A stretch of 64,000 bases of DNA, from contig NZ_NJGV01000009.1 of the NCBI RefSeq assembly GCF_002213425.1, positions 179,802-243,801 of the forward strand, read 5' to 3'. Source of the DNA: Herbaspirillum aquaticum. Lineage in GTDB: Bacteria > Pseudomonadota > Gammaproteobacteria > Burkholderiales > Burkholderiaceae_D. Below are positions 35,240-44,261 of the stretch, in pieces. How positions within the stretch are numbered: position 1 is the stretch's first letter; every line of letters starts with the position of its first letter. Below the pieces are notes generated by a model. It did no database searches, was not told where the DNA came from, and saw only the letters and a list, made by a program, of their open reading frames with translations. A program made the position numbers and the translations under genes.

Positions 35240-37621
35240 ATGAGCATTTCCACCTATTTCGACACCATGGATTACGGCCCCGCCCCCGAGAGTGACAAGG
35301 ATGCCCGCGCCTGGCTGGCCAGCCACGAGGCCTCGTTCGGCCACTTCATCGCGGGACGTTTCACCCAGCCCGGCGGCCAGCTGGAAGATCTCGATCCGGC
35401 CAGCGGCAAGCGGCTGGCGCATCTCACGCAAGGCTCTGCAGCTGACGTGGATGCCGCCGTCAACGCCGCCCAGGCCGCGCTGGCCAGCTGGCAGGCGCTG
35501 GGCGGCCATGGCCGTGCGCGTCACCTGTATGCACTGGCCCGCGCCGTCCAACGCCACGCACGCCTGCTGGCAGTGCTGGAGACCATGGACAACGGCAAGC
35601 CCCTGCGCGAGTCGCGCGACGTGGATGTCCCGCTGGTAGCGCGCCACTTCTATCACTACGCCGGCTGGGCGCAGCTGCAGGAAAGCGAATTCCCCGATCA
35701 TGTCCCGGTGGGCGTGGTCGGCCAGATCGTGCCGTGGAATTTCCCGCTGCTGATGCTGGCCTGGAAGATCGCCCCGGCACTGGCACTGGGCAATACGGTC
35801 GTCCTCAAGCCCGCCGAAGACACTTCGCTGACCGCCCTGCTCTTTGCCGAACTGGCACAGCAGGCCGGCCTGCCAGCGGGCGTGCTCAATATCGTCACCG
35901 GCGACGGCAGTACGGGAGCGGCCATCGTCGCGCATCCCGGCATCCAGAAAATCGCTTTCACCGGTTCCACTGAAGTGGGCCGCCTGATCCGGGCGCAAAC
36001 CGCCGGCAGCGGCAAGTCGCTGACCCTGGAGCTGGGCGGCAAGTCGCCGTTCATCGTCTTCGATGATGCCGATATCGATGCCGCCATCGAAGGCGTGGTC
36101 GATGCGATCTGGTTCAACCAAGGTCAGGTCTGCTGCGCCGGCAGCCGCTTGCTGGTACAGGAGGGCATCCACGATCTCTTCATCGCGCGGCTGAAAAAGC
36201 GCATGGAAAAGCTCAAGGTCGGCGCACCGCTGGACAAGTGCAGCGACATGGGCGCGCTGGTTTCCCCGGTGCAGCTGGAGCGCGTGCGGCGCCTGGTCGA
36301 ACAGGGCGTGCGTGAAGGTGCGCAGTGCCACCAGGTGGCGCTCGATACGCCGCCCGGCGGCTGCTTCTATCCGCCCACGCTGCTGACCGGCGTACATCCC
36401 GCTGCCACCGTGGCCACCGAAGAAATCTTTGGCCCGGTGCTGGTCGCCATGAGTTTCCGCACCCCTGACGAAGCCGTGCAACTGGCCAACAACAGCCGCT
36501 ACGGATTGGCCGCCAGCATCTGGAGCGAAACCATCGGCCTGGCCCTGGGCGTGGCCCCGCAGCTGAAGGCCGGCGTGGTGTGGATCAACAGCACCAACCA
36601 GTTCGATGCGGCGGTCGGCTTTGGCGGCGTACGCGAATCCGGCTATGGCCGCGAGGGTGGACGCGAAGGCTGCTACGAATACCTCAAGCCGCGCCATCGC
36701 CTGAACCGTGCGCAACGCAATACTGCATCGGCCACGCCGGCCGGCGCACACAAGGACTCTCCGCTGCAAGGCGGCCTGGTCGACCGCACTGCAAAGCTCT
36801 ACATCGGCGGCAAGCAGGTCCGTCCGGATGGCGAAGTGTCCATGGCTTGCTACGCGGCCAGTGGCGAGCGGCTGGAAGATGTGGGCCTGGGCAACCGCAA
36901 GGATATCCGCAACGCCGTCGCCGCGGCAGTCAAGGCAGGCGGCTGGAGCAACGCGACTGCCCATCGCCGCGCCCAGGGGCTGTATTACATCGCGGAAAAC
37001 CTGTCAGCGCGCGCCGATGAATTCGCGCGCCGCATTGCCCTCACCACCGGCGTCTCCGCCGAGGCCGCGCGGGCCGAAGTGGATGCCGCGATCAAGCGCC
37101 TCTTCAGCTATGGCGCCTGGGCCGACAAGTACGACGGTGCCGTGCACCAGCCGCCGCTGCGCGGCGTGGCCCTGGCCATGCCGGAAGCCATTGGCGTAGT
37201 TGGCGTGGTCTGTCCGGAAGAGCAACCGCTGCTGTCCTTCATCAGCCTGGTGGCACCGCTCGTCGCCATGGGCAATCGCGTAGTGGTCGTCCCCGGCCAG
37301 CAGGCAGCGCTGGTGGCGACCGATCTCTACCAGGTGCTAGACACCTCGGACCTGCCCGGCGGCGTCATCAACATCGTCACCGGCAAGAGTGCCGAACTGC
37401 TCACCGTACTGGCCGAGCATGACGAAGTCGATGCCCTGTGGGTACGCGGACCGGCTGAGTTCTCGGCGACGGCCGAGCGGCTATCCGTCGGCAACCTCAA
37501 GCGCTGCTTCGTGGATCACGGCGAGCTCACCGACTGGCACGATGCTGCGCAGGGCGAAGGTGGCGAATACCTGCGCCAGGCCACGCACGTCAAGAACATC
37601 TGGATTCCTTATGGCGAATGA
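35240..37621 (+). CDS. Bimodular aldehyde dehydrogenase (ALDH16-like)
   Basis: The 793-residue protein has two ALDH-like halves. Residues about 1-490 form a complete aldehyde dehydrogenase with GQIVPWNFPLLM, FTGSTEVGR, the general base Glu264 in LELGGKSPF and the nucleophile Cys298 in NQGQVCCAGSR. Residues about 515-793 resemble a second cofactor-binding domain (YIGGKQVRP, VVCPEEQPLLSFISL, DLPGGVINIVTG) but stop before any catalytic cysteine block. This is the architecture of bacterial ALDH16. It starts 23 bases after deoC and probably oxidises the acetaldehyde released by DeoC, though other aldehydes are possible. Confidence 0.88.
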   Translation: MSISTYFDTMDYGPAPESDKDARAWLASHEASFGHFIAGRFTQPGGQLEDLDPASGKRLAHLTQGSAADVDAAVNAAQAALASWQALGGHGRARHLYALARAVQRHARLLAVLETMDNGKPLRESRDVDVPLVARHFYHYAGWAQLQESEFPDHVPVGVVGQIVPWNFPLLMLAWKIAPALALGNTVVLKPAEDTSLTALLFAELAQQAGLPAGVLNIVTGDGSTGAAIVAHPGIQKIAFTGSTEVGRLIRAQTAGSGKSLTLELGGKSPFIVFDDADIDAAIEGVVDAIWFNQGQVCCAGSRLLVQEGIHDLFIARLKKRMEKLKVGAPLDKCSDMGALVSPVQLERVRRLVEQGVREGAQCHQVALDTPPGGCFYPPTLLTGVHPAATVATEEIFGPVLVAMSFRTPDEAVQLANNSRYGLAASIWSETIGLALGVAPQLKAGVVWINSTNQFDAAVGFGGVRESGYGREGGREGCYEYLKPRHRLNRAQRNTASATPAGAHKDSPLQGGLVDRTAKLYIGGKQVRPDGEVSMACYAASGERLEDVGLGNRKDIRNAVAAAVKAGGWSNATAHRRAQGLYYIAENLSARADEFARRIALTTGVSAEAARAEVDAAIKRLFSYGAWADKYDGAVHQPPLRGVALAMPEAIGVVGVVCPEEQPLLSFISLVAPLVAMGNRVVVVPGQQAALVATDLYQVLDTSDLPGGVINIVTGKSAELLTVLAEHDEVDALWVRGPAEFSATAERLSVGNLKRCFVDHGELTDWHDAAQGEGGEYLRQATHVKNIWIPYGE

Positions 37622-37670
37622 AAATGCTGCGCTTGAGCGCAACGCGCTTTTCCTGGTCATGGCTGAACAT

Positions 37671-37710
37671 GACTGACAATGGCTGACAATGGCTGACAAT
37701 GGCTGACGAA
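37671..37710. repeat. Ten-base tandem repeat, four copies
   Basis: Consecutive units GACTGACAAT, GGCTGACAAT, GGCTGACAAT and GGCTGACGAA lie just after the ALDH gene and before the RbsD-like gene. Only the middle two are identical. Each unit carries a TGA, which gives stops in that frame. Confidence 0.75.
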
Positions 37711-37827
37711 GTCCTGACGGAATACTGACTAATAAATCGAAAATTCTTGAGATTGAAAATATTAGTTTTTTACGGCGAACGATCAAGCTGAACAAGGACT
37801 CCCAAGCAACAAGATTTAGATTTATCC

Positions 37828-37843
37828 TATAAGCATACTTATA
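37828..37843. promoter_or_regulatory. Inverted repeat TATAAG-cata-CTTATA before the RbsD-like gene
   Basis: Perfect six-base arms with a four-base spacer lie 18 bases before the start codon, within an AT-rich stretch that could host an internal promoter for the transporter half of the operon. Confidence 0.4.
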
Positions 37844-37861
37844 AAATCCACAGGAGACGAC

Positions 37862-38314
37862 ATGCTTAAGAATCTGCATCCTTTACTGAACGCCGATGTG
37901 CTCTACGCCCTGCGTGCGATGGGCCACGGTGACGAACTGGTCTTGTGCGACGCCAACTTCCCGGCCGACTCGGTGGCCCGCCAGACGGTACTGGGCAAGG
38001 TGCTGCGCATCGACGGCGTGGGCACCACCGAAGCTGCGCGCGCCATCCTCTCGGTGCTGCCGCTGGACAATGCGGTGGAACAACCGGTGCGCCGCATGGA
38101 GATCATGGGCGAACCCGCCACCATCCCGCCGGTACAGCAGGAACTGCAACACGAAGTGAACCAGGCTGAAGGCCGCGAACGCCCGCTCGGGTCGATCGAG
38201 CGCTTCGCCTTCTATGAAGCGGCCAAGAAAGCGTATTGCGTGATCGCCACCGGCGAGCGCCGCTTCTACGGCTGCTTCCTGCTCAAAAAAGGTGTGTTGC
38301 CACCGGAGGCGTGA
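37862..38314 (+). CDS. RbsD/FucU-family sugar mutarotase
   Basis: The 150-residue protein has the FucU/RbsD features MLKNLHPLLNADVLYALRAM, GHGDELVLCDANFPA with the conserved histidine and aspartate, and FYGCFLLKKGVL at the C-terminus. Such proteins interconvert pyranose/furanose or anomeric forms so that the kinase receives its substrate. AGGAGA lies just before the ATG. It overlaps nothing and is followed by the kinase after two bases. A 240-base AT-rich gap before it suggests an internal promoter. Confidence 0.9.
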   Translation: MLKNLHPLLNADVLYALRAMGHGDELVLCDANFPADSVARQTVLGKVLRIDGVGTTEAARAILSVLPLDNAVEQPVRRMEIMGEPATIPPVQQELQHEVNQAEGRERPLGSIERFAFYEAAKKAYCVIATGERRFYGCFLLKKGVLPPEA

Positions 38315-38316
38315 GC

Positions 38317-39279
38317 ATGACTTCCCTCTCGCACAAGACCGGCGTAGCCGTGCTGGGCATCTACGTGGCCGACCTCGCTTTCCGCGCACCGGGCATGCCT
38401 GGCCTGGGCCAGACCATCGCCGGCACCGGCTTTGCCATGGGTCCCGGCGGCAAGGGCTCCAACCAGGCCGTGGCCGCTGCGCGCGTCGGTGCGCCGGTAC
38501 GCTTCATCTCGGCCATCGGCAAGGATTCCTTCGGTGACTTCGCGCTCTCGCTGTGGCGTCAGGAAACCATCGCCCCCCACGTGCGCGTGATCGAGGATGC
38601 GCCCACGGGTGCCGCCTTCATCTACGTCAACGACGCCAGCGGTGACAACGCCATCATCGTGGTGCCGGGCGCCGCCTCGCAACTTTCCACCCAGGATGTG
38701 GAACGCGAACACCAGGCCATCGAAGCAGCCAGCGTCTTCGTGACCCAGCTGGAGCAGCCTCCGGAAGCCGCCCTCACCGGCTTGCAGATCGCCCGGGCGG
38801 CGGGCACCACCACGGTCTTCAACCCGGCACCGGCACTGGACTTCCCGCCGCAGATCTATGGCCTGTGCGATTTCATCACCCCCAATGAACACGAAGCGGC
38901 CCTGCTGACCGGGATCGAAATCCATACCGTTGACGATGCCCGCCGCGCTGCCGACGTGCTGCTGGAACGCGGCGTCGGCTGCGCCCTCATTACGCTGGGC
39001 GCACAGGGTGCGCTGCTGCACAGCCGCGCGCAATCGCTGCATTTGCCGGCCCTGTGCGCGGGCACCGTCGTGGAGACCGCCGGTGCCGGCGACGCCTTCA
39101 ACGGCGCCTTCGCGGCCGGACTGGCCGAGGGCATGAGCGCCGAACAAGCCGCGCGGCTGGCCACGGCGGTGGCGGCCATTTCGGTCACCCGCGCCGGCAC
39201 CGCCCCGTCCATGCCCAGCCGCCAGGAGGCGCTGGCGCTGCTGCAGGCCAACGCCGGTGCGCTGGCGCAGGCGCAATGA
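38317..39279 (+). CDS. Ribokinase-like sugar kinase (PfkB family), probable deoxyribokinase
   Basis: This 320-residue PfkB kinase shows GPGGKGSNQAVAAARVGA near the N-terminus and the anion-hole and base motif ETAGAGDAFNGAFAAGL near the C-terminus. GGAGG precedes the ATG. Since DeoC uses deoxyribose 5-phosphate, the simplest reading is that this enzyme phosphorylates 2-deoxyribose at O5; plain ribokinase activity is the alternative. It is embedded between the mutarotase and the transporter genes. Confidence 0.88.
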   Translation: MTSLSHKTGVAVLGIYVADLAFRAPGMPGLGQTIAGTGFAMGPGGKGSNQAVAAARVGAPVRFISAIGKDSFGDFALSLWRQETIAPHVRVIEDAPTGAAFIYVNDASGDNAIIVVPGAASQLSTQDVEREHQAIEAASVFVTQLEQPPEAALTGLQIARAAGTTTVFNPAPALDFPPQIYGLCDFITPNEHEAALLTGIEIHTVDDARRAADVLLERGVGCALITLGAQGALLHSRAQSLHLPALCAGTVVETAGAGDAFNGAFAAGLAEGMSAEQAARLATAVAAISVTRAGTAPSMPSRQEALALLQANAGALAQAQ

Positions 39280-39303
39280 CATTCCCCGCGAGGTAACCCC
39301 ACC

Positions 39304-40311
39304 ATGAAACTGAAGATCTCCGACCCGCAACTGCTGTTCCTGCTGGTCATCAACCTGGCCATCCTGCTGGTGGCCACCGTGTTCTCGCGCGGCGACTTCC
39401 TGGACGTCTACAACTTCCAGTCCATGGCCAGCCAGCTGCCTGAACTGGGCCTGCTGGCGATCGGCGTGGCGCTGGCGATGATCTCGGGCAATGGCGGCAT
39501 CGATCTCTCCGGCATCGGCCTGGCCAACCTGTCCGGCGTGGTGGCTGCGGCTGCCATGCCGCTGCTGGTCGCTGCGCCCGATGCGGCACCGTGGACTTAT
39601 ACGCTGGGCTTCGTGGCGGTGGCACTGGTCACCGGCCTGGTCGGCGGTGCGCTCAACGGCTGGCTGATCTCGCGCGGCAACCTCACGCCCATCCTCTGCA
39701 CGCTGGGCACGCAGATGATCTTCACCGGACTGGCCGTGGTGCTGACCAATGGCTCCAGCCTGCGCATCAGCGTGGTCGATCCGATCTCGGCCATCGGCAA
39801 TGAATCGGTGCTGGGCGTGCCCATCCCCTTCATCATCTTCGTCGCGCTGCTGCTGGGCGTGGGCTGGCTGATGCGCTACAGCCTCTTCGGCATCAAGCTC
39901 TACCTGCTCGGCACCAACGCGCGCGCGGCACGCTATGCGGGCATCTCGCAGAACCGCCTGCGCTTTGCCACCTACACCTTGAGCGGCGTGCTGGCCGCGG
40001 TGGCCGGCATCATCATCGCCGCCCGCACTGCCAGCGTGAAGGCGGACTATGGCAACTCCTACCTGCTCATCGCCATCCTGATCGCGGTGATGGCCGGCAT
40101 CCGTCCGCAGGGAGGCTACGGCCGCATGGTCTGCCTGTTCTTCTCGGCGCTGGCGCTGCAGTTGCTGTCCTCGACCTTCAACCTGCTGGAGATTTCCAAC
40201 TTCTTCCGCGACTGCGCCTGGGGCCTGCTGCTGCTGTGCTTCCTGGCCTCGGCGCGGGTCAGCTGGCGTGATTTTTTCCCGAATTCAAAGGCGCAATTGC
40301 GCAAGTCTTGA
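39304..40311 (+). CDS. Sugar ABC transporter permease (CUT2)
   Basis: The 335-residue permease has the family landmark AMISGNGGIDLSGIGLANLSG, where the usual ITGGIDLSVG is altered. Further blocks are LTPILCTLGTQMIFTGLAV, LYLLGTNARAARYAGIS and AVMAGIRPQGGYGRM. It is the first of two permeases in the operon; the second comes after the ATPase, so the importer is probably heterodimeric. It starts 24 bases after the kinase gene. Confidence 0.88.
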   Translation: MKLKISDPQLLFLLVINLAILLVATVFSRGDFLDVYNFQSMASQLPELGLLAIGVALAMISGNGGIDLSGIGLANLSGVVAAAAMPLLVAAPDAAPWTYTLGFVAVALVTGLVGGALNGWLISRGNLTPILCTLGTQMIFTGLAVVLTNGSSLRISVVDPISAIGNESVLGVPIPFIIFVALLLGVGWLMRYSLFGIKLYLLGTNARAARYAGISQNRLRFATYTLSGVLAAVAGIIIAARTASVKADYGNSYLLIAILIAVMAGIRPQGGYGRMVCLFFSALALQLLSSTFNLLEISNFFRDCAWGLLLLCFLASARVSWRDFFPNSKAQLRKS

Positions 40312-40361
40312 ACAGCACCCCGCCTGTCAAGATCCATCCACATAGTGGGGAAACTGGAGAC

Positions 40362-41369
40362 ATGATGAACAAGAAATCGGCTTGCGTACTGGGTTCGGCT
40401 CTGGCAGCCATCGGCTTTGCCAGCGCACTGCAGGCGCAGAACAAACCCATCGATATCGTCACCGTGGTCAAGATCACCGGCATCAGCTGGTTCAACCGCA
40501 TGGAAGTGGGCGTCAAGGAATTCGCTGCCGCCAATCCCGGCGTGACCACGCGCCAGATCGGCCCGGCCCAATCGGATGCCGCCCAGCAGCAACGCCTGGT
40601 GGAAGACCTGGTGGCCAAGAAGGTCGACGCCATCGCCGTGGTGTCGATGGATCCGCCGACCCTGGAGCCGGTCTTGAAGCGCGCCCTCGATCGCGGCATC
40701 AAGGTGGTCACCCATGAAGCCGACAACCAGAAGAACACCCTGGTCGATATCGAAGCCTTCGACAACACCGCTTATGGCGCCCGCCTCAATGACCGCCTGG
40801 CAGCGTGCATGGGCGAGACCGGCAAGTGGTCGTCGCTGGTCGGTTCGCTGGGCAGCCAGTCGCAGGTGCAATGGGCCGATGGCGGCGCCTCCAATGCCGC
40901 CAAGAAGTACCCCAAGATGACCCTGGTGGATGCCAAGAACGAATCGGCCAACGATGCCGAGAAGGCCTATGCCAAGGCCAAGGAAATCCTGCGCAAGCAT
41001 CCCGACATCAAGGGCTTCCAGGGTTCGTCCTCGCTGGACGTGCTGGGTATCGGCCGCGCCGTGGAAGAAGCCGGCCTGCAGGGCAAGGTCTGTGTCTATG
41101 GCACCGGCCTGCCCAGCGAAGCGGCCAAGTTCCTGGAGTCGGGCGCAGTGGGCGGTATCGCCTTCTGGGATCCGAAGGATGCCGGCCTGGCCATGAACAA
41201 GGCGGCCATGATGCTGGTGCAGGGCAAGAAGATCACCGACGGCATGGACCTGGGCATTCCGGGCTACAACAAGGTCAGCGTCAAGAAGGGCCCGGGCGTG
41301 GGCGTGATCGTCACCGGCCAGGCCTGGGTGGAAGTGGACAAGAAGAACTACAAGCAGTACGCGTTCTGA
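40362..41369 (+). CDS. Sugar-binding periplasmic protein (LsrB/RhaS-like)
   Basis: The precursor of about 335 residues has a signal peptide ending SALQAQ before NKPIDIVTVVKITGISWFN. The type I fold, the phrase WFNRMEVGVKEFAAANPGV and the ending KKNYKQYAF place it with LsrB/RhaS-type binding proteins. GGAGAC sits directly before tandem ATG codons at 40362 and 40365; either may be used. The longer open frame from 40308 overlaps the permease gene and would bury the signal peptide. It binds the sugar handled by the adjacent kinase and aldolase. Confidence 0.87.
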   Translation: MMNKKSACVLGSALAAIGFASALQAQNKPIDIVTVVKITGISWFNRMEVGVKEFAAANPGVTTRQIGPAQSDAAQQQRLVEDLVAKKVDAIAVVSMDPPTLEPVLKRALDRGIKVVTHEADNQKNTLVDIEAFDNTAYGARLNDRLAACMGETGKWSSLVGSLGSQSQVQWADGGASNAAKKYPKMTLVDAKNESANDAEKAYAKAKEILRKHPDIKGFQGSSSLDVLGIGRAVEEAGLQGKVCVYGTGLPSEAAKFLESGAVGGIAFWDPKDAGLAMNKAAMMLVQGKKITDGMDLGIPGYNKVSVKKGPGVGVIVTGQAWVEVDKKNYKQYAF

Positions 41370-41459
41370 TCGCGGCCTGATCAGACCCACCGGACATCCG
41401 CCGCGCGCCCGCGTCATCAACCCGGCCACGGCGGATGTCCTTCGTCATCGCGTTGGACT

Positions 41460-43022
41460 ATGAGCACTCAAGACACTTCCAGCCCCCATGGAACGCCAGC
41501 CCGGGAATTCCTGCGGCTGCAGGGTATCCACAAGCGCTTTGCCGGGGTGCACGCCCTGCGCGGCATCGATCTCACCATCCATGCCGGCGAGATCTATCAC
41601 CTGCTGGGCGAGAACGGCTGCGGCAAGAGCACCATGATCAAGATCATCGCCGGGGCCCAGCCGCCCAGCGAAGGCGAGATCTTCATCCAGGGCGAACGCG
41701 TGGCCGGACTCACGCCACTGGCCTCACTGTCGTTGGGCATCGAGACGGTGTATCAGGATCTCTCGCTGCTGCCCAACATGAGCGTGGCCGAAAACGTCGC
41801 CCTGAGCGCCCAGCTGGTGCACCACCAGGGGCGGCTGGCACGCCTGTTCGATCGCCGCGCCCTCAACGACACGGCGGCGCGCGCACTGCGCGCGGTCAAC
41901 CTGCCGGCCACGGCGGAGTTTCTCGATACGCGCGTGGACGAGCTGCCCATCGCCACCCGCCAGCTCATCGCCATCGCGCGCGCGATTGCCACCAGTGCGC
42001 GCATGGTGATCATGGATGAACCGACCACCTCGCTCACCCAGAAAGAAGTCGATGCGCTGGTCAAGGTCATCAACGGCCTGCGCGCCAATGGTGTGGCGGT
42101 GCTGTTCGTGAGCCACAAGCTCGATGAATGCTTTGCCATCGGCGGCCAGGCCATCGTTTTCCGCGATGGCGAAAAAGTCGCGCAAGGTCCGATCCAGGGC
42201 TTCACCAAGGCCCAGCTGGGCCAGCTGATGACGGGCAAGCAGTTGAGCCAGGAACGCTATCGCGTCGACGCCCAATTGCAGAAGACCCGCCTGGAAGTCA
42301 CGGCCCTCACGCGCCGCGCTGCCTTCGAGGACGTCAGCTTCACGCTGCATGAAGGCGAGATCCTGGGCATCACCGGCCTGCTCGATTCGGGCCGCAATGA
42401 ACTGGCCCTGGCGCTGGCCGGGGTGGAACCGGCGCATGCCGGACAGATTGTGCTGGACGGACAGCCGCTATCGCTGCGCGCGCCCGGCGATGCCATCACC
42501 CACGGCATCGGCTACGTGCCCGAGGATCGCATCAGCGAAGGCCTGTTCCTGGACAAATCGATTCGCGACAACATCATCACCACCATCCTGCGCAAGATGC
42601 GCGGCAAGTTCGGCGCACTTGATGCGGCGGCCTGCCAGCGCTTCTCGGTGGACACGGTCAGGCAATTGCAGATCGCCACTCCGGACGTGGATCGTCCGGT
42701 GCAGTCGCTCTCCGGCGGCAACCAGCAGCGCGTGCTGATCGGCCGCTGGCTGGCCATCAATCCGCGCGTGCTGATCCTGCACGGGCCGACGGTGGGCGTG
42801 GATGTGGGTTCCAAGGACATCATCTACCGCATCATCCAGGACCTGGCAAAACAGGGCATGGGCGTCATCCTCATCAGCGACGACCTGCCCGAGCTGCTGC
42901 AGAACTGCGACAACCTGCTGCTGATGAAGCGCGGACGCATCGTGCGCCGCTTCGAGGTGGAGGGCTTGTCCGAGAGCGACCTCTCGCACGACCTGGTCTC
43001 CGAACAAAGCCACGAACATTGA
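41460..43022 (+). CDS. Sugar ABC importer ATPase with a degenerate second Walker B
   Basis: This 520-residue tandem ATPase has a full first site (Walker A GENGCGKST, Walker B MVIMDEPTTSL). In the second domain the signature LSGGNQQRVLIGRWL is intact, but the Walker B reads VLILHGPTVGVDVG. His441 and Gly442 thus replace the aspartate and catalytic glutamate of LDEPT. The second Walker A is also degenerate (GLLDSGRNE), as in the whole family. The other three importer ATPases in this window keep DEPT in both domains. The ribosome site is weak (TTGGACT before ATG). Confidence 0.9.
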   Translation: MSTQDTSSPHGTPAREFLRLQGIHKRFAGVHALRGIDLTIHAGEIYHLLGENGCGKSTMIKIIAGAQPPSEGEIFIQGERVAGLTPLASLSLGIETVYQDLSLLPNMSVAENVALSAQLVHHQGRLARLFDRRALNDTAARALRAVNLPATAEFLDTRVDELPIATRQLIAIARAIATSARMVIMDEPTTSLTQKEVDALVKVINGLRANGVAVLFVSHKLDECFAIGGQAIVFRDGEKVAQGPIQGFTKAQLGQLMTGKQLSQERYRVDAQLQKTRLEVTALTRRAAFEDVSFTLHEGEILGITGLLDSGRNELALALAGVEPAHAGQIVLDGQPLSLRAPGDAITHGIGYVPEDRISEGLFLDKSIRDNIITTILRKMRGKFGALDAAACQRFSVDTVRQLQIATPDVDRPVQSLSGGNQQRVLIGRWLAINPRVLILHGPTVGVDVGSKDIIYRIIQDLAKQGMGVILISDDLPELLQNCDNLLLMKRGRIVRRFEVEGLSESDLSHDLVSEQSHEH

Positions 43023-43031
43023 GAACCGAGC

Positions 43032-44084
43032 ATGGATGCAAGCACTTTGACCCGCCAGAACGCCAGCGCCGACACCAGCCCCGCCCTGCCCCCGCGCAGT
43101 GCGGCAGCCAGCCTGGGCGTGCTGCTCAAGAAAAACCCTTCGCTGTTTACTTTCGTCCTGATCCTGCTGGTGGTGGTGACGGTGGCCCTCATCAATCCCG
43201 CCTTCTTCCAGCTGGCGGTGCTGTTCGACATCGTGCGCGCCTGCACCACCCTGGGCCTGTTTGCGCTGGGCGTGATGATCGTGCTGGCCGCCGGCGGCAT
43301 CGACGTCTCCTTCGCGGCCATCGCAGCGCTCACCATGTATTCCATCACCAAGGTGGTGATGACGTATTTCCCCGAGACGCACATTGCCGTCATCCTGCTG
43401 GCCGGTGCGGCCGGCGGCACCGCGCTGGGTGTGCTCAACGGACTGCTGGTGGACTGGCTCAAGGCACCCTCGCTGATCGTCACCATCGGCACGCAATATC
43501 TTTATCGCGGCATCCTGCTGACCTTCGTCGGGACGGTGTTCTTCATGAACGTGCCGCATGCCATGGACCAGTTCGGCAAGCTGGCCCTGGCCCGGCATGA
43601 CACGGCCAGCGGCCTGCACGCCGTGCTGCCTGCCACGGTGCTGGTCCTGGTACTGGCCAGTGCGCTGACCTGGTGGCTGCTCAACAAGACCCTGATGGGC
43701 CGCGCCGTCTATGCCGTGGGCGGCAGCCTGGCCATCGCCGAACGCCTGGGCTACAAATTGCGTTCGGTGCATCTGTTCGTGTTCGGCTATGCCGGCTTCC
43801 TGTCCGGACTGGCGGGCATCGTGCACGTCTCCAGTACGCGCCTGGCCAATCCCTTCGACCTGGTGGGCAGCGAGCTGGATGTGATCGCCGCCGTGGTCCT
43901 GGGCGGTGCGCGCATCACGGGCGGCCATGGCAGCGTGGTGGGTACGCTCCTGGGCGTGCTGCTGGTGACCCTGATCAACAACGTGCTGATCCTGGCGGGC
44001 GTGCCCAGTACCTGGCAGAAAGCCATCATCGGCGGCTTCATCGTGCTGGCGGGTGCGGTGTTCGCGCTGCGGCGGGAGAAGTAG
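43032..44084 (+). CDS. Sugar ABC transporter permease (CUT2), second subunit
   Basis: The 350-residue protein has VLAAGGIDVSFAAIAALT, APSLIVTIGTQYLYRGIL, GRAVYAVGGSLAIAERLGY and VVLGGARITGGHGSVVG. It begins nine bases after the ATPase stop and closes the operon that starts with deoC. It pairs with the permease at 39304. No clear intrinsic terminator follows. Confidence 0.9.
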   Translation: MDASTLTRQNASADTSPALPPRSAAASLGVLLKKNPSLFTFVLILLVVVTVALINPAFFQLAVLFDIVRACTTLGLFALGVMIVLAAGGIDVSFAAIAALTMYSITKVVMTYFPETHIAVILLAGAAGGTALGVLNGLLVDWLKAPSLIVTIGTQYLYRGILLTFVGTVFFMNVPHAMDQFGKLALARHDTASGLHAVLPATVLVLVLASALTWWLLNKTLMGRAVYAVGGSLAIAERLGYKLRSVHLFVFGYAGFLSGLAGIVHVSSTRLANPFDLVGSELDVIAAVVLGGARITGGHGSVVGTLLGVLLVTLINNVLILAGVPSTWQKAIIGGFIVLAGAVFALRREK

Positions 44085-44261
44085 AATTTCCCGTTAAAGA
44101 TACTCACCAATTCTCCCGCCCATCTTTTTTAAAAAATATTTTCAAATCACTGCATCCAGATCGGCTCCTCGCGGGTAGTACCTCATGTCAGCCCCGTTGT
44201 CGCGCATGCGGCCACGGGCTGCACGAGACAACCATCCATTTCAAGAAACTAGGAGCCCATC

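Noticed and set aside
40362..44084. The importer as an Lsr (AI-2 autoinducer) system
   Set aside because: The binding protein is LsrB-like, but no LsrK, LsrF, LsrG or LsrR homologue is present; the operon has DeoC, a PfkB kinase and a DeoR regulator instead.
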